DNA from: Streptomyces fuscichromogenes
Lineage (GTDB): Bacteria; Actinomycetota; Actinomycetes; Streptomycetales; Streptomycetaceae
Length of the DNA stretch: 64,000 nucleotides
Direction of reading: 5' to 3'
Assembly (NCBI RefSeq): GCF_014645815.1
Contig: NZ_BMML01000024.1
Coordinates: forward strand, 1-64,000
The translations under genes and the position numbers were made by a program. Under the pieces are notes generated by a model. It had not been told where the DNA came from and made no database searches. It was given only the letters and a program-made list of their open reading frames with translations. Shown here one piece after another: positions 17,511 through 25,750 of this stretch (position 1 is the stretch's first letter; each line of letters begins with the position of its first letter).

Positions 17511-17805
17511 GAACAAACCCCTCTCAGCCGAGCCAGGTGCGCACGCCCCTCCCGCTGTGCCGGGCGTGCGCCGTTGCGTATCCCCGCAGTCCCCATTCAG
17601 CACCACAACTGACCAGTCTGGGAACGGATTTGCTTCACTCACTACCCCACAGTGCCGAGAATCTCCCCTTGTGTGACTGATTAAGGATCGCTAGGGGTGC
17701 ACAAAGGATCGAATGTGCGACGCACAGATGAGCGAGTCTGACCGAATACGACGAACGCCTGGTCGGAAGGTTCCCGACCAGGCGTCACACCCGTGCTTCT
17801 GCGTC
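17511..17805. other. Intergenic region between epi-isozizaene synthase and def
   Basis: About 295 bp, less GC-rich than its surroundings, holding the promoter region of the terpene operon (reading leftward) and the def terminator at 17755-17785. AAGGATCG occurs twice (17684 area and 17704 area). I see no gene in it. Confidence 0.6.
17755..17785 (-). terminator. Intrinsic terminator after def
   Basis: Perfect 12-bp inverted repeat ACGCCTGGTCGG / CCGACCAGGCGT with a 7-base loop, 20 bp beyond the def stop. The T-run is weak, as usual in Streptomyces. Confidence 0.8.
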
Positions 17806-18456
17806 TCAGTCGTTGGCGACCACGGGGTAGCGTGGCTCGTTCTCGGCCATCTGTCGCAGCGCGTCCTTGCGCTCGCGCTTGGAGAGCCGGTCGATGTACA
17901 GATAGCCGTACAGGTGGTCGGTCTCGTGCTGCAAACACCGAGCGAAGTAGCCGGTGCCGCGCACCTTGACCGGGTTGCCCTTCTCGTCCTGCCCGGTGAC
18001 CTCGGCGTAGTCGGGCCGCGCGAGCGGGGCGTAGGCGGTCGGCACTGACAGGCACCCCTCGTTGCTGTCGTCCAGCCGCCGCTTGTCCGCCGGCAGGTCG
18101 ACCAGCTTCGGGTTGCAGACGACACCCACGTGCCGGGCGCCCGCGTCGTCCTGGCAGTCGTAGACGAAGACCTTCAGGTCGACGCCGATCTGGTTGGCGG
18201 CGAGCCCGACGCCCTCCGCGGTCCGCTGACTCGCGAACATGTCGGCGACGAGCTGGTCCAGCTCCGCGCCGAACTCGGTGACGTCCTTGCACTCCTTGTG
18301 CAGCACCGGGTTCCCGACGACGGTGATGGGCCGCGAGGTCCCCCGCTCACGCCAGGCGTTCTCGCGCTCCTCGGCCCCTTCGGTGTCGACGACGAACCCC
18401 TCGTCGTCCACGGGGAGCACGCCCGCGTGCTGCTGATCGGTGTCCTGCTGCGCCAT
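17806..18456 (-). CDS. def: Peptide deformylase
   Basis: A 216-residue metalloenzyme that removes the N-formyl group from nascent proteins. All three family motifs are present: GVGLAANQ (82-89), EGCLS (123-127, metal Cys125) and HETDH (167-171, two metal His and catalytic Glu). An N-terminal acidic extension of about 40 residues precedes the catalytic domain. ATG at 18456 is chosen; an in-frame start 10 codons upstream is less likely. Streptomycetes carry several def paralogues, so this may not be the only copy. Confidence 0.95.
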   Translation of the reverse strand: MAQQDTDQQHAGVLPVDDEGFVVDTEGAEERENAWRERGTSRPITVVGNPVLHKECKDVTEFGAELDQLVADMFASQRTAEGVGLAANQIGVDLKVFVYDCQDDAGARHVGVVCNPKLVDLPADKRRLDDSNEGCLSVPTAYAPLARPDYAEVTGQDEKGNPVKVRGTGYFARCLQHETDHLYGYLYIDRLSKRERKDALRQMAENEPRYPVVAND

Positions 18457-18524
18457 GACCGCGGTAAGCCTTCCTAGGTAAAACAAGGGGTGATGTTGCA
18501 GGTACAGGGTACGTGTCGGTTTTT

Positions 18525-18570
18525 GGGGGCGCGGGGAACTGCGCGATCAGCCCCCACCGGCCCGCACCCG
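18525..18570 (+). repeat. Dispersed GC-rich gene-end element, copy 4
   Basis: Contains the conserved GGGGCGCGGGGAACTGCGCG core followed by ATCAGCCCCCACC. It lies between def and the TPR-like gene, at the 3' end of the latter. Confidence 0.6.
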
Positions 18571-18581
18571 ACGAACGACGC

Positions 18582-19619
18582 TCAGCAGACCTCTTCCAGA
18601 TCACGCCAATCCCGAGAATCAGGGCTGTCCGCAACCCACCCGTCCAGCAACCCCCTGACCAGCGCGGCCGGCGCAGCCACCCCGCACTCCCGCTCCGGCA
18701 CCCACAGCTGCCCGTCGGTCCGGTGCCCGAGCGGCCCGGGATGCCCCGGCTCACTGTGGTCGTGGGGATCGAGGTGCACCCCGTCCCCCTCGTCGGACGG
18801 CATCCGCGACTCTGAGCACATCCGGCACAGCAACCGCACCGAGGAGGACCAGTCCTCCGCCGCGAACCCGGCGTCCCCGGCCAGCTGCTCCAACGCGTCC
18901 CGGTCGGCTTCCGTCGCCGCCTCCAGGAGCACCACCCACGTCGGCACCGGCGACGGCGCCCACAGCTCGATCTCGTCGAAGACGGGGTACGCGTGCCCGG
19001 TCGCCGTGGTCCGCTCACCGTGCGGCACCCCGTCGTGCAGGACGACCTCGCCCCAGCGCCGCCCGGACGACGGCAGCGGAATGGACTGCACCTCGATCCG
19101 GGCCGGGTCCAGCCGTCGCCCCCACACCACCTCGGCCTCCCCCTCCGGAGACAGCCGTACCGCGGCACTGCCCAGGTCCATGCCGTCCGGTTCACCGGAC
19201 ACGGTGGCACCGCCCGGCACCCGCAGCCCGTACGCCTGCCAGGCCCGCCGGGCCAGCGGCCAGTCCTGCAGCGCGGTCGCGGCGATGCCCACGTTCCACC
19301 AGTCGGGCGCCCCGGTCTCCCGGTCCAGCAGGGCCACCGCCCGCAGCCCGGCCGCCCGCGCCTGCTCCCAGTCGTGCCGGAACTTGTGCAGCAGGGCGAG
19401 GTTGAACCAGGACTCCGACAGCCAGGGTTCCAGGTCGGCGGCGCGGGTCAGCAGTTCGCCCGCGTCCTCGTACCGGCCGTCGCCGATCAGCGTGAACGCG
19501 CGGTCGGTGGCCTGCCGCCAGGAGGCGGAGGGCCGGTGCCGTCCTTTGCCGAAGATCCTCACGATTCCCGCCTGCCAGTTCCATTTCCGCACAGTGGGCT
19601 GGCTTGTGCCCCCGGACAT
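18582..19619 (-). CDS. TPR-like tetratricopeptide protein of unknown function
   Basis: A 345-residue soluble protein. Residues about 30-130 form two to three TPR-like helical pairs (WRQATDRAFTLIGDGRYEDAGELLTRAADLEP; SWFNLALLHKFRHDWEQARAAGLRAVAL). The remainder is a Trp-rich alpha/beta domain with a CRMC pair and an acidic segment near residue 280. A likely Streptomyces-specific family. ATG at 19619 has an excellent AAGGAGAGGG site; upstream in-frame sequence is not needed. Function unknown; TPRs suggest protein-protein contacts. Confidence 0.75.
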   Translation of the reverse strand: MSGGTSQPTVRKWNWQAGIVRIFGKGRHRPSASWRQATDRAFTLIGDGRYEDAGELLTRAADLEPWLSESWFNLALLHKFRHDWEQARAAGLRAVALLDRETGAPDWWNVGIAATALQDWPLARRAWQAYGLRVPGGATVSGEPDGMDLGSAAVRLSPEGEAEVVWGRRLDPARIEVQSIPLPSSGRRWGEVVLHDGVPHGERTTATGHAYPVFDEIELWAPSPVPTWVVLLEAATEADRDALEQLAGDAGFAAEDWSSSVRLLCRMCSESRMPSDEGDGVHLDPHDHSEPGHPGPLGHRTDGQLWVPERECGVAAPAALVRGLLDGWVADSPDSRDWRDLEEVC

Positions 19620-19665
19620 CACCCTCTCCTTCGCATCCAACCACGTACGCCGGGAGGGCCGCTCA

Positions 19666-21042
19666 TTACCCATGGGTTACCCAGCCGCGCGCAAGGTCAG
19701 ACAGTCCCGCCCGTCGGCCGTCACCACCCTGCCCGAGGCGCTCCGTGCCACACCCCTGGTTCCAGAGCACGCGTGCCAGCGACTCCACGACGTCGGGAGC
19801 GTAGTCCCCGGCAGTGGCCAGGCGTAACTCCTCGAGCGCGGTCAGCGGCCCGCCGGGCCCGGAATCCCGGGCCTTCTCCTCGTACGCGTTGACGGCCCGC
19901 ACGATCCGGGCGGCGAGCGGCTGCTCCCGGTACGGGTCGGCCTGCCGTTCCACCACCACGGCGACCGCCGGGTCCACCCCGGTCTGCCGTACGACGGCCC
20001 CGCCGAGCAGCGCTATCCGGCGCTGCTCGGCCGCCGGCAGTCCGGCGGTGGCACCGGAGGGCACCGGGTCGACGAGGCTGAGCTGGCCGATGTCGTGCAT
20101 GAGCGCCGCGTACTCCAGCACGGTGAGCTCCGCCTGGGACAGCCCCAGGTCCCGCCCGACGGCCTGGCTCAGCGTGGCCACCCGGCGGGCGTGCCCGGCC
20201 GGGGTGTACCCCGCTATCTCGGTGGCGCGGGCGAGCGAGGCGATGGTCTGCCGGTAGGTGGCCCGGACGGCGGCGTACCGGCGCAGGGACAGCTGGGTGA
20301 GGAGCAGGGGCAGGCAGAAGACGGGCAGCGCCCACAGGCCGGCCACGGCGACGGCCAGCGCCATCACCGCGCCGGTGGCGCAGACGGCGGACCCGATGCC
20401 GAGCAGCCCGCGCAGCTCGTCCCGCAGCAGCGGTCCGAACGGCCACCCGGTCCGCGCGTGGGCCTGCGCGGCGGCCAGCACGGCGTCGCACAGCGCGGTG
20501 AGCACGAGCAGCGCGACCAGCAGCAGCGCGTACGCCGATCCACCCCACCGTTCCAACACGCCCCTGCTGTAGAGGGGTTGGAAGCAGACGGCGGCGAAAC
20601 CGACGGTCAGGACGCGGCGGGCGAGGTGGTCGAGGGTGGGCCGCCGCCCGGCGGCTATGTGCGGGACACTGCCGAGCAGCGAGGCCGCGCAGACGACGGT
20701 GACGACCTGGCAGGCCCCGTCGTGCGTGGCGGCCCCCGCGTCGGCGCCGAGCAGGGCGTAGGCGAGCCCGCCGGCGGCCCCGAGCGGGGCGGCCTCCCGT
20801 ACCTCGGCGCCGGTCCACCGGGCCCACTCCCCGATGCCGACGAGCACTCCGAAGGCGAGGGCGGTGCCGCGGTCGTCGAGGCCCGCCCAGAGAGTGCCGG
20901 CGAGACAGCCGAGGGCGAGCAGCAGGGCCGCGAGGCGGATGCACCCGAGCGCGGCGGCGCGGCGGGAGCGAGGTGCCGGCGACGGGCCCGCGGAGCCACG
21001 GCCGGCCGGTCCCGCGGCGAACGCCGACGCGCCGAAGGTCAC
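19666..21042 (-). CDS. Membrane-anchored HD-domain protein (degenerate HD-GYP)
   Basis: A 458-residue protein with several hydrophobic segments in residues 30-270, then an HD domain: GHARRVATLSQAVGRDLGLSQAELTVLEYAALMHDIGQLSL carries the HD pair. The HHE and GYP motifs of true HD-GYP phosphodiesterases are missing after it. GTG at 21042 overlaps the stop of the upstream HD-GYP gene, so the two are translationally coupled and may form a heteromeric membrane complex (inference). S. venezuelae has a similar HdgA/HdgB pair (recalled). Confidence 0.8.
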   Translation of the reverse strand: MTFGASAFAAGPAGRGSAGPSPAPRSRRAAALGCIRLAALLLALGCLAGTLWAGLDDRGTALAFGVLVGIGEWARWTGAEVREAAPLGAAGGLAYALLGADAGAATHDGACQVVTVVCAASLLGSVPHIAAGRRPTLDHLARRVLTVGFAAVCFQPLYSRGVLERWGGSAYALLLVALLVLTALCDAVLAAAQAHARTGWPFGPLLRDELRGLLGIGSAVCATGAVMALAVAVAGLWALPVFCLPLLLTQLSLRRYAAVRATYRQTIASLARATEIAGYTPAGHARRVATLSQAVGRDLGLSQAELTVLEYAALMHDIGQLSLVDPVPSGATAGLPAAEQRRIALLGGAVVRQTGVDPAVAVVVERQADPYREQPLAARIVRAVNAYEEKARDSGPGGPLTALEELRLATAGDYAPDVVESLARVLWNQGCGTERLGQGGDGRRAGLSDLARGWVTHG

Positions 21043-22601
21043 CGAGCACCCCGCCCGACGCTTTCACGCCCACCACCCGACGGCCCGGGAGCGGCGGGAT
21101 CAGCGGGGCCAGCCGGGTCGACGGGACCCGCCGGACCGGCCAGGTCGACGGGACCCGCGGGACCGGCAGGACCTGCAAGGTCGGCCGAGTCGACGGAACC
21201 CGCGGGACCGGGCAGGACGGCAGGACCCACGGGACCGGCCAGGTCGACGGGACCCACGGAACCGGAAGGACCCGCAAGGTCGGCCAGGTGGGCGTGGTCG
21301 GCCAGGTGGGCGTGGTCGGCCGGGGCAGTCGCCGCGGCCAGGACGGCGGGCGGGTCGTCCGCGGTGACCGCGGGGTGCCAGCCGTGCCGGGTCAGGGCGC
21401 TCGCCAGGGCGTCGACCACCCCCGCGTCGAAGTGCCGGCCCGCGCACCGTCGTAGCTCCTCGACCGCGGCGGACACCGGCCGGGCCCGGCTGTAGGAGCG
21501 CGTCGACGTCATCGCGTCGAACGCGTCGGCGACGGCCACCACGCGGGCGGACTCCGGGATCTGACTGCCCGCCAGTCCGTAGGGGTAGCCGCTGCCGTCG
21601 ATGCGCTCGTGGTGGTGGAGGATCGCCGCACGGGCCTCCCCGAGGAAGGAGATCCCGCGCACCATCTCGTGGCCGTACTCGGGGTGCAGTTCGATGATCC
21701 GCCGCTCCTCCGGGGTGAGCGGCCCGTTCTTGCGGAGCAGTCGCGTGGGCACACCGAGCTTTCCCACGTCGTGGAGGATGCCGGCGAAGCGCAGGACCTC
21801 CACCCGGTCGTCGTCCATGCCCAGCTCGCGCGCGATCATCACGGAGGCCTGTCCGACCCGCTCGCTGTGTCCGCGGGTGTACCCGTCCTTGATGTCGACG
21901 GCCTGGACGAGCGCGCGGATGGTGGCCTGGTGGGCGGCGCGCTCCCGGTGGTACTGGGCGAACACCCACCCGGACACGCACATCGGCAGCAGGACGAGCA
22001 GCCCGGCGACGGGACCGTAGGGGCTGCGCCAGAGCACGGCCATCATCAGCCCGGCCAGCCCGTGCACCCCGACCGGGGCGAGCGAGCGGGACAGCAGGCC
22101 CCGCCAGGCCCGTCGTACCGGAACACGTTCCGCGACCGCGAGGATCCCGCCGTCGAGGACGGCGAGAACCGCGCAGAAGGCCAGCACGGCCGCGGCGCAG
22201 GGCAGCAGCGCGTACGGGAAGTCGGAGTCCACCACCGCGTCCCGGCCGCCCAGCGCCCAGTGCACGCGTCCCGCGGCCCACACGGCGAGCGCCAGCTCGG
22301 CGGCCCGCCAGGTCCGGCGCAGCGCCTGCGGCCGCTGCTCGGCGCGTGAGAGCAGCGCGCCCGGCAGCGGTACGAGCGCCGCGGCCGGCGGCGGCAGCAG
22401 GAAGGCGCCCGCGAGCAGCACCGGGTAGAAGGTGCCGCCGAGACGGCGCCGTACGACGTGCTCGCAGGCCGCGTACAGCGCGGCCAGGAGGGCGACGGCC
22501 CACCAGGGTGTCCGCAGGCCGGGCAGCGGCAGCAGGCAGAGCAGCGCGGCGAGGGCGACACAGGTCACATACGCGCGCACCCGTGCCGGAACCGCATCCA
22601 T
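21039..22601 (-). CDS. Membrane-anchored HD-GYP domain protein (c-di-GMP phosphodiesterase-type)
   Basis: A 520-residue protein: about six N-terminal membrane segments (residues 8-215), then an HD-GYP domain (about 228-400) with HD at 277-278, HHHER at 329-333 and DGSGYPYG including GYP at 338-340. This family hydrolyses cyclic di-GMP in other bacteria; Streptomyces usually encodes only one or two. The last 80 residues are an unusual Gly-Pro-Ala-Asp-rich repeat tail (about 441-508). Its stop overlaps the next HD gene by four bases. Activity is inferred from intact motifs. Confidence 0.87.
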   Translation of the reverse strand: MDAVPARVRAYVTCVALAALLCLLPLPGLRTPWWAVALLAALYAACEHVVRRRLGGTFYPVLLAGAFLLPPPAAALVPLPGALLSRAEQRPQALRRTWRAAELALAVWAAGRVHWALGGRDAVVDSDFPYALLPCAAAVLAFCAVLAVLDGGILAVAERVPVRRAWRGLLSRSLAPVGVHGLAGLMMAVLWRSPYGPVAGLLVLLPMCVSGWVFAQYHRERAAHQATIRALVQAVDIKDGYTRGHSERVGQASVMIARELGMDDDRVEVLRFAGILHDVGKLGVPTRLLRKNGPLTPEERRIIELHPEYGHEMVRGISFLGEARAAILHHHERIDGSGYPYGLAGSQIPESARVVAVADAFDAMTSTRSYSRARPVSAAVEELRRCAGRHFDAGVVDALASALTRHGWHPAVTADDPPAVLAAATAPADHAHLADHAHLADLAGPSGSVGPVDLAGPVGPAVLPGPAGSVDSADLAGPAGPAGPVDLAGPAGPVDPAGPADPAAPGPSGGGRESVGRGAR

Positions 22602-22759
22602 CTCGCCCTCCCCCGACCATGCCTGTCCAGGCTCCGGAGCCTAGGGCGGAAACCGGAGGGTCTGAGGCTTATGACCGGAGGATTAGCACGTTCGGGTGAC
22701 GGGGCACCGGGGCGGGAACCACTCGGCACCGAAGCGGGAACCGCTCGGCGCCGCCGCGG

Positions 22760-23095
22760 TCAGCTCTCCGGCGCGGCCGGTGCGACCGGTGCCGCCGAAG
22801 CGGTCTGGGCGGCCGTGACGTCGTGGTCCGGGACGACCTGCCCGGAGCGGATCAGATCCAGCCGCCCCAGCACCTTGGACCGCAGGTCGCTGGGCACGTC
22901 GTCATGCCCGCAGCACCGCTTGACCAGCTTCTTCACGGCCTGCTCCAGCCCGTACTTCTCCAGGCAGGGGGAGCACTCGTCGAAGTGCTGCTTGAACTTG
23001 ACGCGATCGACGTCCGGCATCTCACTGTCGAGGAACTCGTACAGATGATCGAGTACCTCACTGCAGTCCGTCTCGTGCGGCTCTCCGCAGCTCAT
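22760..23095 (-). CDS. rsrA: Redox-sensing anti-sigma factor RsrA
   Basis: A 111-residue zinc anti-sigma factor. The HxxxCxxC motif is HFDECSPC with His37, Cys41 and Cys44, plus Cys11 and the Cys61-Cys62 pair, the same positions as in S. coelicolor RsrA. Reduced, zinc-bound RsrA holds SigR; disulfide stress forms a Cys11-Cys44 type bond, releasing it (established). The C-terminus has an Ala/Pro-rich tail. ATG overlaps the sigR stop as ATGA. Confidence 0.97.
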   Translation of the reverse strand: MSCGEPHETDCSEVLDHLYEFLDSEMPDVDRVKFKQHFDECSPCLEKYGLEQAVKKLVKRCCGHDDVPSDLRSKVLGRLDLIRSGQVVPDHDVTAAQTASAAPVAPAAPES

Positions 23096-23940
23096 GAGCC
23101 CGAGCCTTTCGCTTCGTTCGACTCTCCGGCGCCCGCCGGGACGAGCCCGCGCTCACGCGCGTAGTCCTCCAGCATGCCGCGCAGCTGACGGCGGCCCCGG
23201 TGCAGCCGGGACATCACCGTGCCGATGGGTGTCCCCATGATGTCCGCGATCTCCTTGTAGGCAAAGCCCTCTACGTCGGCGAGGTAGACGGCGATGCGGA
23301 ATTCCTCGGGGATCGCCTGCAGCGCTTCCTTCACGTCCGAGTCGGGCAGGTGGTCGAGCGCCTGCGACTCCGCGGAGCGCAGACCGGTCGACATGTGCGA
23401 CTCGGCACGGGCGAGCTGCCAGTCCTCGATCTCCTCGGCCGCGGAGCGCTGGGGTTCGCGCTGCTTCTTGCGGTACGAGTTGATGAAGGTGTTCGTGAGA
23501 ATGCGGTACAGCCACGCCTTGAGGTTGGTGCCCTCACGGAACTGGTGGAAGGACGCGTACGCCTTGGCGTAGGTCTCCTGCACCAGGTCCTCGGCGTCGG
23601 CCGGGTTGCGGGTCATGCGCAGCGCGGCCGAGTACATCTGGTCGAGGAATTCGAGCGCGTCCCGCTCGAAGCGCGCGGTGCGCTCCGAGGTCGACTCCGC
23701 GCTGACGCCCTGGCCCTCGGGCAGCTCCGCCTGGCCGTTGTCGGTCCCTGCGTCGGTACCGGTGACCGGACCCACCTCCTCAAGATCCCGGGCAGGACCG
23801 AAACCGATCCCACTCGTCTCGGAGGATAGAACACGACCCGTGCCTGCCGCCGCTCGAATAGGAGCGGTCTTGGCCGCGTGCAGCACTGCCCAGTCCAGGT
23901 CAGCACTGCTGCTGCGACTCGGGCAGATGGTCGAACCCAT
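23092..23940 (-). CDS. sigR: ECF sigma factor SigR, long form (SigR')
   Basis: A 282-codon frame encoding the thiol-stress sigma factor. Region 2 (DQMYSAALRMTRNPADAEDLVQETYAKAY) and region 4 (EEFRIAVYLADVEGFAYKEIADIMGTPIGTVMSRLHRGR) are intact. Two products are expected: SigR from GTG at 23775 (227 residues, beginning VGPVTGTD) and the unstable 55-residue-longer SigR' from ATG at 23940, as shown in S. coelicolor. The GTG lies immediately after a GAGGAG run, leaving almost no spacer, while GAGGAAG precedes the ATG at a normal distance. Coupled to rsrA; the upstream P2 promoter gives autoregulation. Confidence 0.95.
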   Translation of the reverse strand: MGSTICPSRSSSADLDWAVLHAAKTAPIRAAAGTGRVLSSETSGIGFGPARDLEEVGPVTGTDAGTDNGQAELPEGQGVSAESTSERTARFERDALEFLDQMYSAALRMTRNPADAEDLVQETYAKAYASFHQFREGTNLKAWLYRILTNTFINSYRKKQREPQRSAAEEIEDWQLARAESHMSTGLRSAESQALDHLPDSDVKEALQAIPEEFRIAVYLADVEGFAYKEIADIMGTPIGTVMSRLHRGRRQLRGMLEDYARERGLVPAGAGESNEAKGSGS

Positions 23941-23999
23941 GCGGCGGACTTCCTCTCCTTCGGCGTCGGCGCTGGTGCCCCAGCACTTCTGTCCGCCAC

Positions 24000-24026
24000 A
24001 ACAGTGGTCGGTCGCGCGGCATTCCC
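24000..24026 (-). promoter_or_regulatory. SigR-dependent promoter (sigR P2)
   Basis: On the minus strand, GGGAAT (24021-24026) and GTT (24000-24002) are separated by exactly 18 bp, a full match to the SigR consensus GGGAAT-N18-GTT. It lies about 60 bp upstream of the SigR' start, so it drives autoamplification. Confidence 0.9.
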
Positions 24027-24031
24027 GGGCG

Positions 24032-24700
24032 TCACCCGAGTGACGCGGTCCATGCGAGGACCGCGTCCGTGATGAGTCTCACTGCCTGTTCCGGGCCGGT
24101 CTCCGCCCTCGCCCCCGCCCGGCTTCGCTCCCGCGGGGGGACCCTCATGGGCACCGCGAACCCGTGATCGCCGCCCGGTACCTCGACGAGTTGGTACTCG
24201 CCCGCCGGGAACTCGGCCGGCTTCCCGAACGGGTCGTTCCCGCCCTGTACGACGAGCGTGGGCACCCCGGCGCCCAGCAGTTCCCCGGCCCGCGACTTCT
24301 CCGGCCTGCCGGGCGGGTGCAGCGGGAAGCTCAGAGCGAGGACGGCGGCGGCGCCCAGCTCCGTCGCCGTACGGCAGGCGACCCGGGCTCCGGCGCTGCG
24401 CCCGCCCGACACCACCGGCGGCCCCGGCGCGGTGAGCGCGGGCCACACGCCCCGCCAGCCGGTGTCCAGGGTCTTCGGCGCCGGCGCGATCTTCTTCCCG
24501 GCGACCCGCCAGGGCTGCTCGACGAGGGCGACGGTCACGCCGTGCTCCGGCAGGACCGCGGCGAGCGCCTGGAGGTCCCGCGCCTCGATGCCACCGCCCG
24601 CTCCGTGGCCGACGGCGAGCACCAGCCGCGCCTTCTCCGCCTCGTACCAGGTGATGCGGGCGTCCCCCGCCTCCGTACCGACGATCTTCGCTGTGGTCAC
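24032..24700 (-). CDS. Alpha/beta hydrolase (TEX30/KANL3-like)
   Basis: A 222-residue alpha/beta hydrolase. The nucleophile elbow is GGRSAGAR, the acid lies in VVQGGNDPFG, and the His in GGDHGF. The oxyanion region is GHGAGGG. This arrangement matches the small dienelactone-hydrolase-like TEX30/KANL3 family; the substrate is unknown. It ends just upstream of the sigR P2 promoter, so both genes read leftward without overlap. Confidence 0.82.
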   Translation of the reverse strand: MTTAKIVGTEAGDARITWYEAEKARLVLAVGHGAGGGIEARDLQALAAVLPEHGVTVALVEQPWRVAGKKIAPAPKTLDTGWRGVWPALTAPGPPVVSGGRSAGARVACRTATELGAAAVLALSFPLHPPGRPEKSRAGELLGAGVPTLVVQGGNDPFGKPAEFPAGEYQLVEVPGGDHGFAVPMRVPPRERSRAGARAETGPEQAVRLITDAVLAWTASLG

Positions 24701-24718
24701 GGGAGAAGACTAGAAAAC

Positions 24719-24760
24719 GGCGCCCGCAGGGGCGCGGGGAACCGCGCGACCGGCCACGAC
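24719..24760 (+). repeat. Dispersed GC-rich gene-end element, copy 5
   Basis: GCGCCCGCAGGGGCGCGGGG hairpin followed by AACCGCGCGACCGGCCACGA. It lies just upstream of the alpha/beta hydrolase gene and beside a 15-bp tandem repeat. Confidence 0.6.
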
Positions 24761-24790
24761 GGCGCCACGGCCGGGAGACGACAGACCGCG

Positions 24791-24865
24791 GCACTTCAGA
24801 TCACTGCACTCCAAGTCGCGACACTCCGGATCGCGGCACTCCACGTCGCGACACTCCGGATCACG
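24791..24865. repeat. Five tandem copies of a 15-bp repeat
   Basis: Units of the form (G/A)CACTCCNNGTCGCG occupy 24791-24805, 24806-24820, 24821-24835, 24836-24850 and 24851-24865; the first is the most diverged. Units alternate between an AAGTCGCG and a GGATCGCG type, as if a 30-bp pair had duplicated. The array is non-coding, 18 bp beyond the SRAP stop. Confidence 0.85.
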
Positions 24866-24883
24866 GCAGGTCCGGCGGAGCGC

Positions 24884-25699
24884 TCAGAAGAGCGTGCCCT
24901 CCTCGGGCCCCTCCAGCTCCTTCAGCAGCTCCGGGCCGTTGTTGCGGACGTTGCTGACGGCCGTGGAGACCGGATAGGCCCGCATCAGGCCCTCCGGCGG
25001 CGGGGCGAGCAGCGACCGCAGGTCCTCGACGTCCGTCCGGGCCGGGTCGAGCCAGGCGTCCCAGCGGTCCGGCGTCAGCATCAGCGGCATCCGGGGGTGG
25101 ATGTCGGACAGCGAGCCCGGCCCCTCGGCGGGCGCCACCGCCAGCGGCGCGGTCTCCGCCTCCGTGGTGATCACCGAGCAGGTCGCCCACCAGGCCAGCG
25201 GATGGTCGTCGGGCAGCGTGCGGTCCCGCCAGAACTCGTACAGCCCGGCCATCGCGAACACCGAGCCGTCGGCCGGGAGCACGAAGTACGGCTGCTTGCG
25301 CGGCCGCTTCTTCTTCCCCTCGACCTCCAGGTCCCGCTCCTCCTTGGCGGTGACCCACTCGTAGTAGCCGTCGGCGGGCACGATGCAGCGGCGGGCGGCG
25401 AAGGCGCGGCGGTACGACGCCTTCTCGTGCACGGTCTCGGCGCGCGCGTTGATCAACCGGGCGGCGCCCTCGGGCGACTTGGCCCAGGAGGGCACCAGCC
25501 CCCACTTGAGCCTGCGCAGCTGGCGAACCGGACGGCGGTCGTCGGCGTCCTTCAAGGGACGGTCCAGAACGGCGTAGACCTCCTTGGTCGGAGCCACGTT
25601 GTAGTCGGCCTCCAGGGTCTCCTCGGGCTCCCACTTCTCTATTTCAAAGACTCCTGCGAGATCCTCGGGCCCACGACTGGATGCATACCGTCCGCACAT
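24884..25699 (-). CDS. SRAP-domain protein (YedK/HMCES family)
   Basis: A 271-residue SRAP protein that crosslinks to abasic sites in single-stranded DNA and shields them (family knowledge). The catalytic Cys2 is in MCGRYASS, exposed after removal of Met1. Asn/Glu/His active-site residues lie in YNVAPT, RAET, VPADGYYEW and DIHPRMP. It starts at ATG 25699, divergent from the M50 gene with 51 bp between. An insertion KEERDLEVEGKKKRPRKQ near residue 125 is a common linker in actinobacterial members. Confidence 0.93.
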   Translation of the reverse strand: MCGRYASSRGPEDLAGVFEIEKWEPEETLEADYNVAPTKEVYAVLDRPLKDADDRRPVRQLRRLKWGLVPSWAKSPEGAARLINARAETVHEKASYRRAFAARRCIVPADGYYEWVTAKEERDLEVEGKKKRPRKQPYFVLPADGSVFAMAGLYEFWRDRTLPDDHPLAWWATCSVITTEAETAPLAVAPAEGPGSLSDIHPRMPLMLTPDRWDAWLDPARTDVEDLRSLLAPPPEGLMRAYPVSTAVSNVRNNGPELLKELEGPEEGTLF

Positions 25700-25750
25700 A
25701 CGTGCAACACTGCCAGACTCCACGCCACCAGAGGGAGCAACCGCCGCACC

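Noticed and set aside
17600..17625. DasR site upstream of epi-isozizaene synthase
   Set aside because: An ACTGGTC half-site is present (minus strand), but the other half has poor match to the dre consensus.
21039..21495. Plus-strand Gly-Pro-rich repeat protein opposite the HD-GYP tail
   Set aside because: It is the complement of the repeat tail of a well-supported gene and has no conserved domain.
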